A DNA stretch of 64,000 nucleotides. It comes from Gordionus sp. m RMFG-2023. Taxonomy: Eukaryota; Nematomorpha; Gordioida; Chordodea; Parachordodidae. Where the stretch lies: the NCBI RefSeq assembly GCF_954871325.1, contig NC_088775.1, forward strand, positions 3,583,475 to 3,647,474, read 5' to 3'. The position numbers and the translations under genes are program-made. This document shows, in pieces, positions 32,704-44,450 of this stretch. Numbering within the stretch: position 1 is the first letter of the stretch; each line of letters starts with the position of its first letter. Below the pieces are notes generated by a model, which was not told the origin of the DNA, did not search any database, and saw only the letters and a list, made by a program, of their open reading frames with translations.

Positions 32704-33118
32704 TAGTGATCTGCATCGAGCCTAATTTTTCAAGCCCGGCCGGGCCCCCGAATTTTTTTTTAGAAAAGTTTTGCCGGCCCGGCTCGAACTTGAAATTTTT
32801 TTAAAAAGTTTTGCCGGCCCGGCCAGAACCCAAATTTTAAAAAAATTTACCGACCCAGCTCGGCCCGAATTTATTTAAATATAGAATTTAATCTTTATAA
32901 TTACTCGAAATACAAATATAATAAAATATTTTTATTTTACATAAAAAAATGAAATATAAAATTGATAAATTTAAAAGGTCCGACCCGACCCGGCCGGATT
33001 TTTTTTTAAATGTTAGGCCCGGCCCGACCCGAACCTGAACCCGATTTTTTAAAATAGACATTTGGATCGGGCCGGACTCAAGCCGGGTACGGGTCTGGCC
33101 TGACTTTGCAGATCTCTA
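32704..33118. mobile_element. CCGG-rich hAT MITE, copy 4 (longest)
   Basis: 415 bp, ends TAGTGATCTGCATCGAGCC and (reverse complement) TAGAGATCTGCAAAGTCAGG. Flanked by AAAAGGAT (32696-32703) and ATAAGGAT (33119-33126), 7/8 matching. Three CCGGCCCGGCTCGAA-like units on the left and inverted GGCCCGGCCCGACCCGAA units on the right give it a long GC-patterned inverted structure around an AT-rich middle. Confidence 0.88.
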
Positions 33119-33129
33119 ATAAGGATACC

Positions 33130-34100
33130 CAATTATTATTATCATTTTTTTGATGGCGATCTTTCTAAATTTGATCTCGCCTGGCTTGACATGAGGATAT
33201 AATGTTCATTTATCTTGTCACTTCTTATTTTAAAAGTTTTACAATTAATGTAATCACATTTCACTTTAAATAAGGTTCCGTTAACTTGGCATCTAGAAAT
33301 TAAATAAATATTCGATTATTAATTCAATATTATACTTTTTTACTATTTTTCGCCTGACACTTTAAGGTGTATGTTTTATGCATAATTATATCAATAATTC
33401 CTCGGGAAAAAAATAATAAGATATTAAAAAATTACATAATTAATAAAATAGGAAGAAAAAAAAAATTCTTTATAAATATATCCATGGAATAAAAATCCTC
33501 AAACAATATATTTAAAAATTTTGAGAAAATTATTTCCGGAGAATTATTTTCATATTTAATTCTGGTATCCCTACTGTTGTAGCAGCTGAAAAAAAGAAGA
33601 AATAAATTTAATATAATATACTAAATGTCAGTCATTTTATGACATGAACAATTAATTTTCCTTGGGGGGAAGAAGGAAGAAGGAGAGATCAGAAGATGCC
33701 AGCTGTGCAAGAACAAAGAATTTTGGGATTGGAACTATTTTTATGAATATGAAACATTTGTAAATTATTTTGATGTGAACATAAAAAATATGGTATAACA
33801 TGAAATTAAACAATGTGGTTGCCCTAGTTGGTAATGTTTATTGTTGGTATTTATTTAATTATTAGAAAAGGATTGTTTGGGATTGATAAGTTATATTTTT
33901 TAAAGGGAAGAGTTGAGAGTAAGGGGCATTCTTCTATACCTACATTGTGGAGGATAGGGGAACCAGTTTATTGGAAGCTAGAAATTTATATATATTTTTT
34001 CCAATATATTTCTAAGCTGTTTATCTTCTCCTGATTTATCATGATATCCATAGTGTTAAAAGGAATATTATTCTTCTTCATAACAAACACAAAATTAATT
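33130..34100. other. Unassigned DNA with repeat debris
   Basis: No gene recognised. About 33985-34105 resembles 35590-35750 (both have TTTATCTTCTCC/TTGTCTTCTCCAG, GGAATATTATTCT and AAAATTAATTTGTT), a further dispersed repeat lying just left of copy B. Confidence 0.45.
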
Positions 34101-34109
34101 TGTTCAAAC

Positions 34110-34735
34110 TACGAATGTTCAACACCAACGTAATAATTAACTAAATCTTATATAGCCAAAAATATGTTAATTCCAGAAATTTTATTAGTTACTTTATGAT
34201 ATAATAAGAGATTTATAGGAATCGAATAGGGCGACAAAAATGTTAATTTAAGATCACATTTGTTTATATATAAATATTGGATAAGGAAGAAAGAAAGAAA
34301 AAAAGATATTCTAGGTGCTAGAGGAATATAAAAAAAAACATGTGTTTTTAAAGATTATTTTTCTTAAAAAAAAGAATTGAGAATAGTAAATATTTTATAA
34401 AAATTGAAAACAGGAAAAATTAGTTTTCGGTATCTTAAAAGGATTACATTGATTTAATAGGTGAATTGAAAATAAGATAATTAATTTTAGATAATATTAT
34501 AACAATATATATATATAGATGGCGTTAAAAAATATGATGAATATTGTCACTTATAAATATTATCTAAAGACTTGATTAAGTAGGTTCATTAAAATATTTA
34601 GATTAATTTATACTATAATATACGTTTGTGAAAGTGGAATTACAGCTAAAATTTTATAACCAATTCTATTATAAATAGAGAAAAATCCACTATATGTCTA
34701 AAACAATATTTAACATATATTAGAAACGTAGAAAC
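34110..34735. repeat. Dispersed GATGGCG repeat, copy B
   Basis: Begins GTTCAACACCAACGTAATAA, exactly where copy A begins, and runs through GGTGCTAGAGGAA, CAGGAAAAATTAGTTTTC, AGATGGCGTTAAAAAATATG and GCTAAAATTTTATAACCAAT. It has the most complete span of the family in this window. Confidence 0.75.
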
Positions 34736-34739
34736 ATCT

Positions 34740-36850
34740 AATGATAATATGAGAACGAGAACGGTTTAGAATTTATGATGACAAATCGTCTTTATTTAAA
34801 GAATTTCTTCATTTAATCAATTAGATATAAAAATCTGTTACTCAATTTATATAAAAATAACTCATTAATCTTATAAAAAAATAATCTCTTTTTATATATA
34901 TATAACGTAAATGAATTGTTTCCAATCACGTTATCCAAATTTACAACATGTAATATATTATTACAATCGCCTTAACCCTTATACAATAAAAAAAATATGT
35001 TAATATAAACAAAAATACATGGTACAAACATTTAACAACATATAAAACGAGTTTATAAATACAAGGTACCTTATCTTTTATAACTCCTACATAAACACGT
35101 ATAATTTATTTATATTTAATGTTAAAATTTTTATTGGTTTTCCATGGGTTGTTTATTATTTTTATTCAGGTCCATTCATTTACAAATAAATTTTTTATAT
35201 TGTAAGAATAATTTTGTGTTTTCTTTATATAAACTATAAATAATGCACAAATTAATTCTAATATTTACTTGCAGCTATTTATTTTTTAGACAATATTTGG
35301 TTTTATTTTAAATCAATACACTGTTTATAATTCCACCAGATAAATGAAATTAATTAATAATTATTTAAATTTGTAATATTTTTTTAAAAAAAATTGTATT
35401 AAAATATATTTAGATTTTATAATACTTTTTTTTATAAACAAAGGAGGACCCTCCAAATTTATAAAATCTTGAGGACCCGTGGAAGATTTTTCCAACTAGA
35501 CTTTGGGGCCAGTCCGCCCCTCTGTACCTCTAACATTGTAATTTGAAGTTAACTTTTTAACTTTGGGATAAGCTTTAATTTAGAACTTGAATATAGTTTT
35601 CCCAATAAGCGCTGTTTGTCTTCTCCAGATTTTTATCGTGCTAGAATATGAAAGAAAAAAAATATTTCGGAATTCCATATTATCCGTATTTTTTGAAAAG
35701 GGAATATTATTCTCTACAAAAAATCGCAAAATTAATTTGTTAAGAAATTCCTTTTCCTATATACACTACTAAGTTTTTTTGGTATATCTTAGCTCTCTCC
35801 ATTTCCAATTAATTCTGATTTCTTCTAACATGATTTTTTTTTTAAATTGGCTATAAAAAAAAATAAATATATCTCATGATTTTCATGCATTTGTTATATA
35901 GTTGCAGTGTGAAGGCTAAAATATCTATTACACTTTTTTTTACTTGGGCCACTTACATTGGAGCTTAATTCTAACAGGCTCTTAGTATTAATGGAAGAAC
36001 TTATCTATAGATGTATCAACTGAGGAACCAGACATTTCTACGATTCATATTAATGTCTTGATCATCCAAAATATCATGGTTATATGCAAGGTCCTTCTAC
36101 ACACATTTTAAATTACAAAATATATACAACCGTAAAAATTGTTAAATAATTTTACCTTCGACTCAAGGCTCCATGTTATCTAGTAGAGGGTTGCTGTTAT
36201 CTTCATCACCTTCTAGGTATGACATTTTAGTATTGAAAGGATTATTTTTTTTCTAATTAATAATATGTAAACAATATACAAAATTAATTATGTAAAAAAA
36301 ATTTATTATTATTAAAATAATTTATAAGAAATAAGTAATTAAAAATTAATAAATAAAATGTATATTTCATTTACTTTTATTAACAATTTTATTTCTATTA
36401 TTTTAATTAATTTTTTTAGTTAAAATGTATTATAAACAAATTTCTCCCCAATCAATTCATATTATTCAAATTTTATCTTTATTAATAAGATTTAAAAAAA
36501 AATTGGTTATTTAAAATAATAATCAATAAGAAATAAGAAATAAAAAAATACTATAAATTTTTTGATTTTATTTACAATTGTAAATTATAGAAATTATTTT
36601 GCCAAATAATGTTATAAATATGTTAAAAATTATTTTGCCACGTAATTTTAAGAAAAAATTTAACCAAAATGTTCAAATAAACCACATCCTACCCCCCATA
36701 AATATAAAAAATTAAATAACTTGAAACTATAAATGTTTTATTCCATATTAAATCAACCAAAAAAAAGAAAAACTAGATTTTCAATCAGACACTCCTTCGA
36801 TGTTTTAAAAAATTTTGGTGCAGTATATATGTTGGGGTCCATGTGAGTTT
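34740..36850. other. AT-rich DNA with one possible hAT end
   Basis: Mostly featureless. At about 35450-35525 the sequence ends GGGGCCAGTCCGCCCCTCTG, which read in reverse (CAGAGGGGCGGACTGGCC) looks like a hAT terminal repeat, but the other end was not found. 35590-35750 is a dispersed repeat shared with 33985-34105. Confidence 0.35.
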
Positions 36851-36993
36851 TCGGGCAATGTGTTAGTTTTTTTTTCTAAATTTAAAAATCTAATTTTACT
36901 GGAAATAAATTCCGCCATCTTACTAATTTCAGAATATTTTTCCTTTAACTTTTAAAGTCATTTATAATTTCTATGAAAAATCTAGGTTAATGA

Positions 36994-37372
36994 TGCTTAC
37001 TACCTTAAGGTACTACCTATCAAATTTGAATTTTGTTTATTTTTCATTTGGATAGGCACTACCAAATATATTTATAATATATATATGAAAAATCGTGATT
37101 TTTGGAAAGCCTCTATGGCCTAGTAGACAAGAGCTTCGCTTACTATGGTCGCGGGTTCGAATCCCGGGAATGGTCATGTTTTTTTTTCTTAATCTAACTT
37201 GGGGTTCCATCCTAGTGGGGATGATATAGAAGGCCGGACTCGACCCCGTGATTTCGTTATAATATATTAAATAATAAGGGTCTTATTACATTTTTATAAA
37301 TTCTGGTCGGTATTTAGCAAATTAGGTTGGTATTTAGAATATTTCCATTCATTCACTTGGTAGTAAGCATCA
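36994..37372. mobile_element. TTAA-flanked MITE (piggyBac-like), nested
   Basis: Terminal inverted repeats TGATGCTTACTACC and GGTAGTAAGCATCA flanked by TTAA on both sides (36990-36993 and 37373-37376). TTAA duplication is the signature of piggyBac-type transposition. 379 bp, no transposase. It contains a tRNA-like segment at 37105-37180. Confidence 0.8.
37105..37180 (+). repeat. tRNA-derived SINE-like segment
   Basis: A-box TGGCCTAGTAG and B-box GGTTCGAATCC match the pol III consensus, and a T-run follows. The acceptor stem does not pair (GCCTCTA against GAATGGTC), so it is not a functional tRNA. The downstream GGATGATATAGAAGGCCG may be SINE body. Confidence 0.55.
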
Positions 37373-37659
37373 TTAACCAAAAATCTACGGAAAAACGAAT
37401 ATAAATTATAATAAGTGTAAAAGTTCATGACAAAAGATTTTTAAATTCACAAGGGTAGTTATTCCAAACATGGTGAAATGCATTTCCGGTATAAAATTTG
37501 AAAAAAAGCGCGCTCAAAATAAATTTAAGGATATAAAAATAACACGTTGTTGCCCGGTAAAAAAAACATAATGATATTAAGATATACAGTAATATAAATG
37601 TGAAAATTTTACTTTTCAAATAGGCTCACTTGATGAAATATAGCCATCTTTAGGAACGC

Positions 37660-37960
37660 GAGAATTTTCAAAATACACTATATTTAATTTTAAATCCCTC
37701 AAAAAAAGAAATTAAGATATAAACAAACATCATTTTGATTACGTTAAATAGCTCTAAATTAGCTCATTAATATGATATGAAATTTACTTAATTGAGAATA
37801 AGTCTATTATCAAAAACTGGAAATGACTATAAAATAAAATTTTTTTTTACAGATAATATGCTTTCTTAATATTCGTACAAAATTCCTAGAATTATTACAC
37901 TTTATTTATAAGAAGTATGGCTTAAATTCTAATATTATACCAAATATAAAGTAATTTATA
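37660..37960. repeat. Dispersed repeat shared with 27010-27560
   Basis: Shares ATTATCAAAAACTGGAAATG, a T-run followed by an AGAT-AT block, and TCGTACAAAATTCCTAGAA with the segment that precedes the captured ORF in the hAT element. Confidence 0.45.
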
Positions 37961-37994
37961 ATCCGATTAATATATCAATTTAAATGTATTATTG

Positions 37995-38325
37995 ATATCA
38001 TATTTAAAAATTTAGGTCGGACCCAAAACTTTTTAAAAAAATATTCGGCCCCAACCGAAATTAAATTTTACAAAATATTCCAACTAATAAAATATATAAA
38101 TCGAATGTAGGTTTATACGTAAAAGTATTCGAACCGGTTTTTAGAGGTTCGAACCGGTTTTTAGAGGTTCGAACCGGTTTTTAGAGGTTCGAACCGGTTT
38201 TTAGAGGTTTGAACTGAACCTATATTTTTATTTTTTAAGAACTGAACCCGAAATTTAAATCGCTATTTTTGTAACGAACATGAACCAAAACCGAACCGAT
38301 ATTAGGTTCGATTCGGATCTCTGCT
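37995..38325. repeat. GAACCGG repeat element with 20-bp minisatellite
   Basis: A GC-patterned element resembling the CCGG MITEs in style (starts near TTAGGTCGGACCC, ends GGTTCGATTCGGATCTCTG). It contains four adjacent 20-bp units GAACCGGTTTTTAGAGGTTC at 38131-38210; the last differs in one base. Its right end meets a hAT relic at 38325, so it probably inserted into it. Confidence 0.65.
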
Positions 38326-38660
38326 GCCAAGCGTTCTTGGCTATCAGAATGAAAAATTTTGAAAAATTTTGAAAAACAAAAGAAAATTTTTTTTTTAAAT
38401 AAAAATATATTTTTATTCGCTATATTTTATTTTGTATTTATAATTTTGTATTTTTTAAAGTAGCTAATATATTGTGTTAAAATAAAATTATATTAAAACA
38501 TTTATTTATATTAAATTTAAATAAAAAATTTATTATAAAATTTTTGACCTAACGTGAACGCGTTTCCTTTTTTTTTGAACGTAAACGCGTTCGATTTTTG
38601 TCGATGAGCGTTAAACGCGAACATCTTCCATCTTTTTATAAATGTTTACAGCTCTACTAA
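38325..38660 (+). repeat. hAT family A 3'-end relic, copy D
   Basis: Begins GCCAAGCGTTCTTGGCTATC, corresponding to the hAT coding sequence at 28838, and runs through AACGTGAACGCG and ACGTAAACGCGTTCGAT to ATAAATGTTTACAGCTCTAC, the family A terminal repeat. It joins dispersed-repeat copy D at the same place as copy C does. Confidence 0.75.
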
Positions 38661-39010
38661 TAGTTTAAAAAAAAATTTTTATAAATTGAAAAGCAGGAAA
38701 AATTAGTTTTCCTAATAAAAAAACGTGAAATAATAAGTAGAAAATACATCCATAAGTGAATTAAATATAATATGATATTTATTATATAGATGGCCAAATA
38801 TTTGAGTGTATATTGTTTATTTATATTATATATTATCTAAAGCCTCTAATAGTTTATGTTCGTTAAAATGTTTAGATTTATTTTATGTTTGTTACTGTTG
38901 TTCATATACTTTGTAAAAGGGGAATTATAGCTAAAATTATATAACCGATTCTTATATAATATAGAAAAAAAATCAACTATAAGTATTTAACATTATAAAA
39001 CAAGTTCATT
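38660..39010. repeat. Dispersed GATGGCG repeat, copy D
   Basis: CAGGAAAAATTAGTTTTC, AGATGGCCAAATATTTGAG, TTTATGTTCGTTAAAATG and GAATTATAGCTAAAATTATA follow in family order. It ends at the CTTT microsatellite. Confidence 0.7.
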
Positions 39011-39024
39011 GTAATTTTGATATA

Positions 39025-39309
<285 letters not shown>

Positions 39310-39329
39310 TTATAATTTTTGTTAAAAAT

Positions 39330-40030
39330 ATTTACCCGCTTGTCCCCATTTATCCATAAATTTTGTTTATAACGCGCTCGCCTAATGTTTAAAAATTATT
39401 TTAACGAGCTGGTTTGGTTCCCTATTTATTTATTTAAAATGTATTTTTTTAATTAAACATATATATAATAATGCAATATTATGAAATAAAACTATTATTT
39501 TTAATAAATAACAAGTCTGTTCCTCTCATTTCCCCTGAATAATATCGAAAACTCACCCGCCCATCACTTTAAAAAAAATTTTAATCGCCCTATTAATTCT
39601 TATAATTACTTTATATAAATATTGATAAAGTCGGTAACGTTTTATAATTTCAAATTAGGCAATATTTTTCAAAATAGTTAATATTTTATATTTAGTTTTA
39701 ATTTCTACGTCTTTGTAGTGGAGTTACTTTATTTATATAATATATAAAAGTAAATAATTTGATCAAATGATGCAAATTTTTTCAAAATAATATCTTTATT
39801 AATAAAATAACATTTTTATTTATTAAAATATATTAATTTTATAATAAAAAAAATTTAACGATCTTTTCAGATATAAAGAATATAAACAAAATAAAATATA
39901 TTAATTTTTTTATGCGAATGTATAAATATGGTTTTATATAAATATGACAAAAATATGGAAAATTAAATAGTTTATAGTTATAATATTAATTATATCTAAT
40001 TTAAGATTTAAATACTGGAACTTAACGTTT
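39330..40030. other. AT-rich DNA, nothing recognised
   Basis: No coding similarity or repeat boundary seen. Confidence 0.4.
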
Positions 40031-40039
40031 ACCGTCGTT

Positions 40040-40260
40040 ATGGAGATATTTATAAAATTGCTGTCATGACATATTATGATTTTGTTTAACCATTAGCTCT
40101 GTCTCTAATGTTGTTAGAGCAATCCAATTTCTCTCCTTTCTCCAGGCAGTCCTCATCAGGCTAAAAATGCGATTGGATGAGGCATTAGAATGAGGTAAGG
40201 AGAAAACATACTCCATTTTGATAAATTTACTGCCCAAAAATTCATAGCTTTTATAATACT
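40040..40260 (-). pseudogene. hAT-like transposase C-terminal relic
   Basis: The reverse strand reads VFSLPHSNASSNRIFSLMRT then AWRKERNWIALTTLETELMV. This is the C-terminal dimerisation pattern (LPHSNA-ERIFSL-RN) of a hAT-like family different from families A to C in this window. Only this segment survives and no terminal repeats were found. Confidence 0.6.
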
Positions 40261-40264
40261 TGAT

Positions 40265-40790
40265 ATTAATGAGTTTAAAATTTTTTTAAAAAAAATTCCT
40301 CACTAAGTAACAAAAACATAATAATAGAAATTTATACTACGAATCAGATTCTGGAAGATTTTCTGATATAGCTGTTGTAGTAGTATAGTATTTGATAAAT
40401 GCTGTAATGTTGTTTATTCTTAAATATAACATGTAATTTTTAATAAATTATTTGGACATAAAAATTATTTTCAATAAGAACTGCAATCTTATTCCATTTT
40501 TGATATATTATTTGATTGGGATTGGTAAAATTTAATTTGTATTTATAGCCTATTGAATTATGTTTAAAAAAAAAATATAAAATGTTTTTATTATAATTAA
40601 TCAAATTTATCCAAAATTCAAAATTATCTAAATAAAATAGAATGTGGAAGAGATGGTAATTCATAAATTTTTAATATGTATAAAACTGATATATTATAGA
40701 AAATATAAATACCCCATAAAAAAAATTTTAAAATTATAAATAAATATTTGTTAGATGGCGTAATATATTTAAAAGTTAGTTTTTTTATTA
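40265..40790. other. AT-rich DNA with GATGGCG remnant
   Basis: Nothing coding. TTAGATGGCGTAATATATTT near 40750 may be a remnant of the dispersed GATGGCG repeat. Confidence 0.4.
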
Positions 40791-40794
40791 AAAA

Positions 40795-41300
40795 TAATCC
40801 CGAATACCAAATTTTTTTAAAAAAATGTTTTGCCGACCCCGGTACGTCCCGAAATTATTTAAATAGAGAAATTAATTTTTTTTTATAATTACTCAAAATA
40901 AAAGATATGTATTATATAGCGTCTAGTTTCTATATTAATAAAATAAAATATTTTTATTTTACATAAAAAATTCAAAATAATTGATAAATTTAGAAACTTC
41001 TCTTCTCTTCTCTTCTCTTCTCTTCTCTTCTCTTCTCTTCTCTTCTCTTCTCTTCTCTTCTCTTCTCTTCTCTTCTCTTCTTCTTCTCTTCTCTTCTCTT
41101 CTCTTCTCTTCTCTTCTCTTCTCTTCTCTTCTCTTCTCTTCTCTTCTCTTCTCTTCTCTTCTCTTTTTAAAAAACTTCCAAAGCACGACCCAACGCCCCA
41201 TATTTTTTTTAAAAATATTATACCCTACCTGGCCCGAACCCGATTCTTTAAAAAAATTATCCCCGAACCCGGCCCGAAACCCGTTCGGTCCAGATCTCTA
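40795..41300. mobile_element. CCGG-rich hAT MITE, copy 5, with TTCTC expansion
   Basis: The right end CCAGATCTCTA matches the family; the left end is eroded. The left half has TTTTGCCGACCCCGG and AATTACTCAAAATAAAAG blocks as in copies 1, 3 and 4. The middle is replaced by a TTCTC array at 40997-41165, then TGGCCCGAACCCGA units resume. Confidence 0.75.
40997..41165. repeat. (TTCTC)n microsatellite
   Basis: About 170 bp of TTCTC units with one short interruption near 41080, inside MITE copy 5. Confidence 0.95.
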
Positions 41301-42133
41301 ATTAAATTAATATCATTTTTTTTTTCCATTTATGATTATATGTAAAGGAGTTTTTTTTTTTCCAATCTAATTTTTATTTTATTACATGATTTATACTTTT
41401 TACAATTATTGTTGGTGTAGGGGTGATAAAAATTAATTGATTTTTTAAAGATAATATTCCATCTTTATTTTAAAATAAAATTTATAATTATGTTTACAAT
41501 TTTTAATTTTAAACTCCTACTTTATTAGTTAAATAAATGTATTAAAATTTATTTAATGTGTTCAGTACAAAAAAAGATGTGTTGAATTTAAATTTCTACG
41601 CAAGGCCTATGCCATCCCCAATTCTCCGTCACTCCCAAAAATTAATTTATTAATGGGTATATGACCTTTTTTCTTAAAAATTTATTTTATGTTAAAAGTT
41701 TGGTAATTCGAATTACCGTTTAAAAATATGGGTCCAAAGTAAAATTGGGTGATGGTGTAAACGGTGAGTTTTTTAAATCTATCTGTGTTTAAAAAGGGTG
41801 CTTGTGACAAACAATTCTCCTAAATTACAAGTTTTATCTATACTTATATTGGGTAGGATTATCATTTGTGCATATTTATTTAATGTTATCTATCATGAGG
41901 GGAGTATACAAAATAAGAGATATCACTTAATCGGGGCTGTTATCAACCTTTTGTACCAATGGGTATTTAAACATGTTTTTCAAAAATATCAAGAGTTTGA
42001 TCAGCAAAGTTAGACAAGTATCCTAAATTCACTTTTTACTTAAAAGATTATATATATTTAAAATTAGGCATTTATTTTAAATTTCGAGGGCTTTATCATA
42101 TCACGATTTTCATTTAGTAATTCTTGGTAGATA
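41301..42133. other. AT-rich DNA with an unassigned ORF
   Basis: A 71-codon open frame at 41798-42013 (+) stands out slightly (INLLYQWVFKHVFQKYQEFD near its end), but I recognise no family and no neighbouring exon. It could be transposon debris or chance. Confidence 0.3.
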
Positions 42134-42141
42134 TTACAAGG

Positions 42142-42560
42142 CAGTGGCGTAGCTAGGAATTTTCCTTAGAGGGGGTCCATACATATAAAATCCTGGGGGC
42201 TTCGCCCCCAGACCCCTTTAACGGGCCTTCGGCCCTTTTGCTCGGCCTTCGACCGGGTTTATCTTAAAAAACCACATTTTCGACAATATATAATAAATAT
42301 TTTTTTTAAATGCATGAATAATATGTTATTATAATTTAGTAGATTATTCTCAATGACTTTATAATAATACTACCCATAATAATTTCAATAGTAATATAAT
42401 AATATCCTTTCACGAACATCAAAACCAGAAAAATATAAATATTAATGGTATTTATTTGATACAAAGTCACTTTTATGTCTTTTGATCGTATAATCTAAAA
42501 AAAAAAATTTGCTCTGGGAGGGGTCCAAACCCGAAAACCACCCCCGTAGCTACGCCATTG
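42142..42560. mobile_element. hAT-type MITE with CAGTGGCGTAGC ends
   Basis: Terminal repeats CAGTGGCGTAGCTAGG and (reverse complement) CAATGGCGTAGCTACGG. Perfect 8-bp duplication TTACAAGG (42134-42141 and 42561-42568). It is 419 bp with GC-rich hairpins (GGGGGCTTCGCCCCC, GGGCCTTCGGCCC) near the left end. The CAGTGGCGTAGC terminus is a type seen widely in animal hAT elements. Confidence 0.92.
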
Positions 42561-42569
42561 TTACAAGGT

Positions 42570-43875
42570 GTTTGGTAATTTAACTTTAATTAACAATTGT
42601 TTTGAAATTTTTTAAACATTATATTGAAATGAATCGATCCTCTTGGCTTTCTGGTCTAGGCTCCGCAATTATCCTCATAGACTGACTTTTCTCCAACATT
42701 TTTAAATTGATTATTTATTACATAAACTTTATTTATTTTTTTTTACCCTATAATGGGTATTAAATCCAAAACTTTTAGAAATAATGATGTAAACCCTAAA
42801 TTTTCTTTTTAATGTTTACATAAGTTAGTTAGTTTACACAAAATGAGTCAAAAAAAATAATATATTTTTTAAAAACCCAAATATCTAAATAAAAAAAATG
42901 ACTAAACTGAAAATGGAGCGCATAACTTCAATGATGGAAACTTCAAATTTTTTTTTTACTTTTATGATTATATAAGTTTTTACCAAATAAATTAATCCCA
43001 TAGCAAAGAATTATGCTTCTATAATTTTTACTATTTTTAATTTAAAAACTAAATTTTATATATGTCACGCCATCTAACGGGATTTTATTTATGATTTTAA
43101 TTTTTTATTATTGGGTTTTATATTTTTTATATAATATATCCAGAAATGGTCGAAGCCAAAAAATTGGGCTGTCCAACTATTGGGGAGGGAGAGAGATCGA
43201 CTGGGTTGGATGTACCATGGGTTTTTGGAGAGGGGGACTGGGGGATTAGATGTCATCTTACAATGGATTAATCGCAAATGCATATTAAATTAATCCCCGA
43301 TGACATATTTTACAATTCTTATTTAATAAAAATTTTGTTGACAATCCATCCTTAAAACTGTCTAGGACCAGTAAATATTTTTCAAAAATTTTATAATGAA
43401 TATCCAAAAATCTTACCTCATTTTATAAGCAATATCAGTAAATCATCATCTATGTTATAACATAAAAAAAAGTATATAAAACTTTCCTTATAATACAACT
43501 TGCACAATCAAACATCATTTTCGAAGGCTAGGGATGCACTTAGGGTGAATCCACCTTCTATAAAAATCCCAACTTCAATCATTCCAACATTTAGACTACA
43601 TGATGTAATACACAAATCGGTCATCATCTATATAATAACTAATAAAAATTGTGCAGAATTTTAAATATAAATATTTTAATAAATTTAAATTGTATTTATT
43701 TATTAATTCATTTAAGATATTGCTATATTTATCACATTTATAACCTTATAATGCACAAAGATGTTAGCTTGATATTTAATGATTTAAATATTTTAAATAT
43801 ACAATAAAATTATATATATATAAATTAAAACATTATTTTGATAAAGTTTACATATAAAATTTATTATAAAGTATG
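42570..43875. other. AT-rich DNA, no gene recognised
   Basis: Contains CACGCCATCTAACGG near 43065 (reverse GATGGCGT motif) and a GGGGAGGGAGAGAG-rich patch near 43180. No supported element. Confidence 0.4.
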
Positions 43876-43880
43876 AAATA

Positions 43881-44450
43881 TCCTATTGTTCAACTAGCCC
43901 CTATTTTAATTAAAATGTTTTGATAATTTTATAGAATTTCTCGTGAGATACAAGTATAATCATAAATTAGCCAAAGATAAAATATTAATTATAAAATTTA
44001 TAATTAGTTACTTCTAAATGCTAATATAGTAGAGAATTATAAAGATATCGATACAAAATTACTTTATTTTAAATTTATTTATTATAAAATATAACTAACT
44101 CACTATTAACCTAATAAATTCTATATATATACTTTTCAAAAGTAAATAACAATCATTGTAACTATTAGATTAATATTATGTTAAGTGAAAGAAATAATAT
44201 AACAAGTCCGTAAGGTAAAATTTAAGTTAATATAATTCAAATATATGAACGCTAAAATAATTTTATACGCAGATTTACACCATTGAAATCTATAATAGGA
44301 TAAGGTTTAAATTCTTAATTTTATGTCTAACATGTCCTGTGGTTCAACTAGCCCCTATATTAATTAAAATGTTTTGATACTTTATAGATTTTCTCGTGAG
44401 ACACAAGTATAATCATAAAATAGTTAAAGATGAAATATAAAAATTAACTG
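43881..44450. repeat. Pair of about 110-bp direct repeats
   Basis: The units at about 43881-43990 and 44333-44445 share GTTCAACTAGCCCCTAT, TTAATTAAAATGTTTTGATA and TTCTCGTGAGA-ACAAGTATA, spaced about 450 bp. They could be the ends of an old element, but no coding content lies between them. Confidence 0.65.

Larger units (their letters stand above)
36852..37558. mobile_element. MITE of the GGCAATGTGTTA family, copy 4, with nested insert
   Basis: Ends TCGGGCAATGTGTTAG and (reverse complement) TACCGGGCAACAACGTGTTA. The core TTTTACTGGAAATAAATTCC on the left pairs with CCAAACATGGTGAAATGCAT on the right. The element is split by a TTAA-flanked element at 36994-37372. Without that insert it is about 325 bp, like the other copies. 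Confidence 0.75.

Noticed and set aside
37105-37180. A functional tRNA gene
   Set aside because: A- and B-box motifs are present but the acceptor stem does not pair and the anticodon arm is not well formed; it fits a SINE head better.
40959-41301. Open frames rich in REEK or SLLF
   Set aside because: They arise from the TTCTC microsatellite inside a MITE.
41798-42013. A 71-codon ORF as a host gene
   Set aside because: No family recognised, no conserved exon neighbours and unremarkable length for this region; kept only as an unassigned note.
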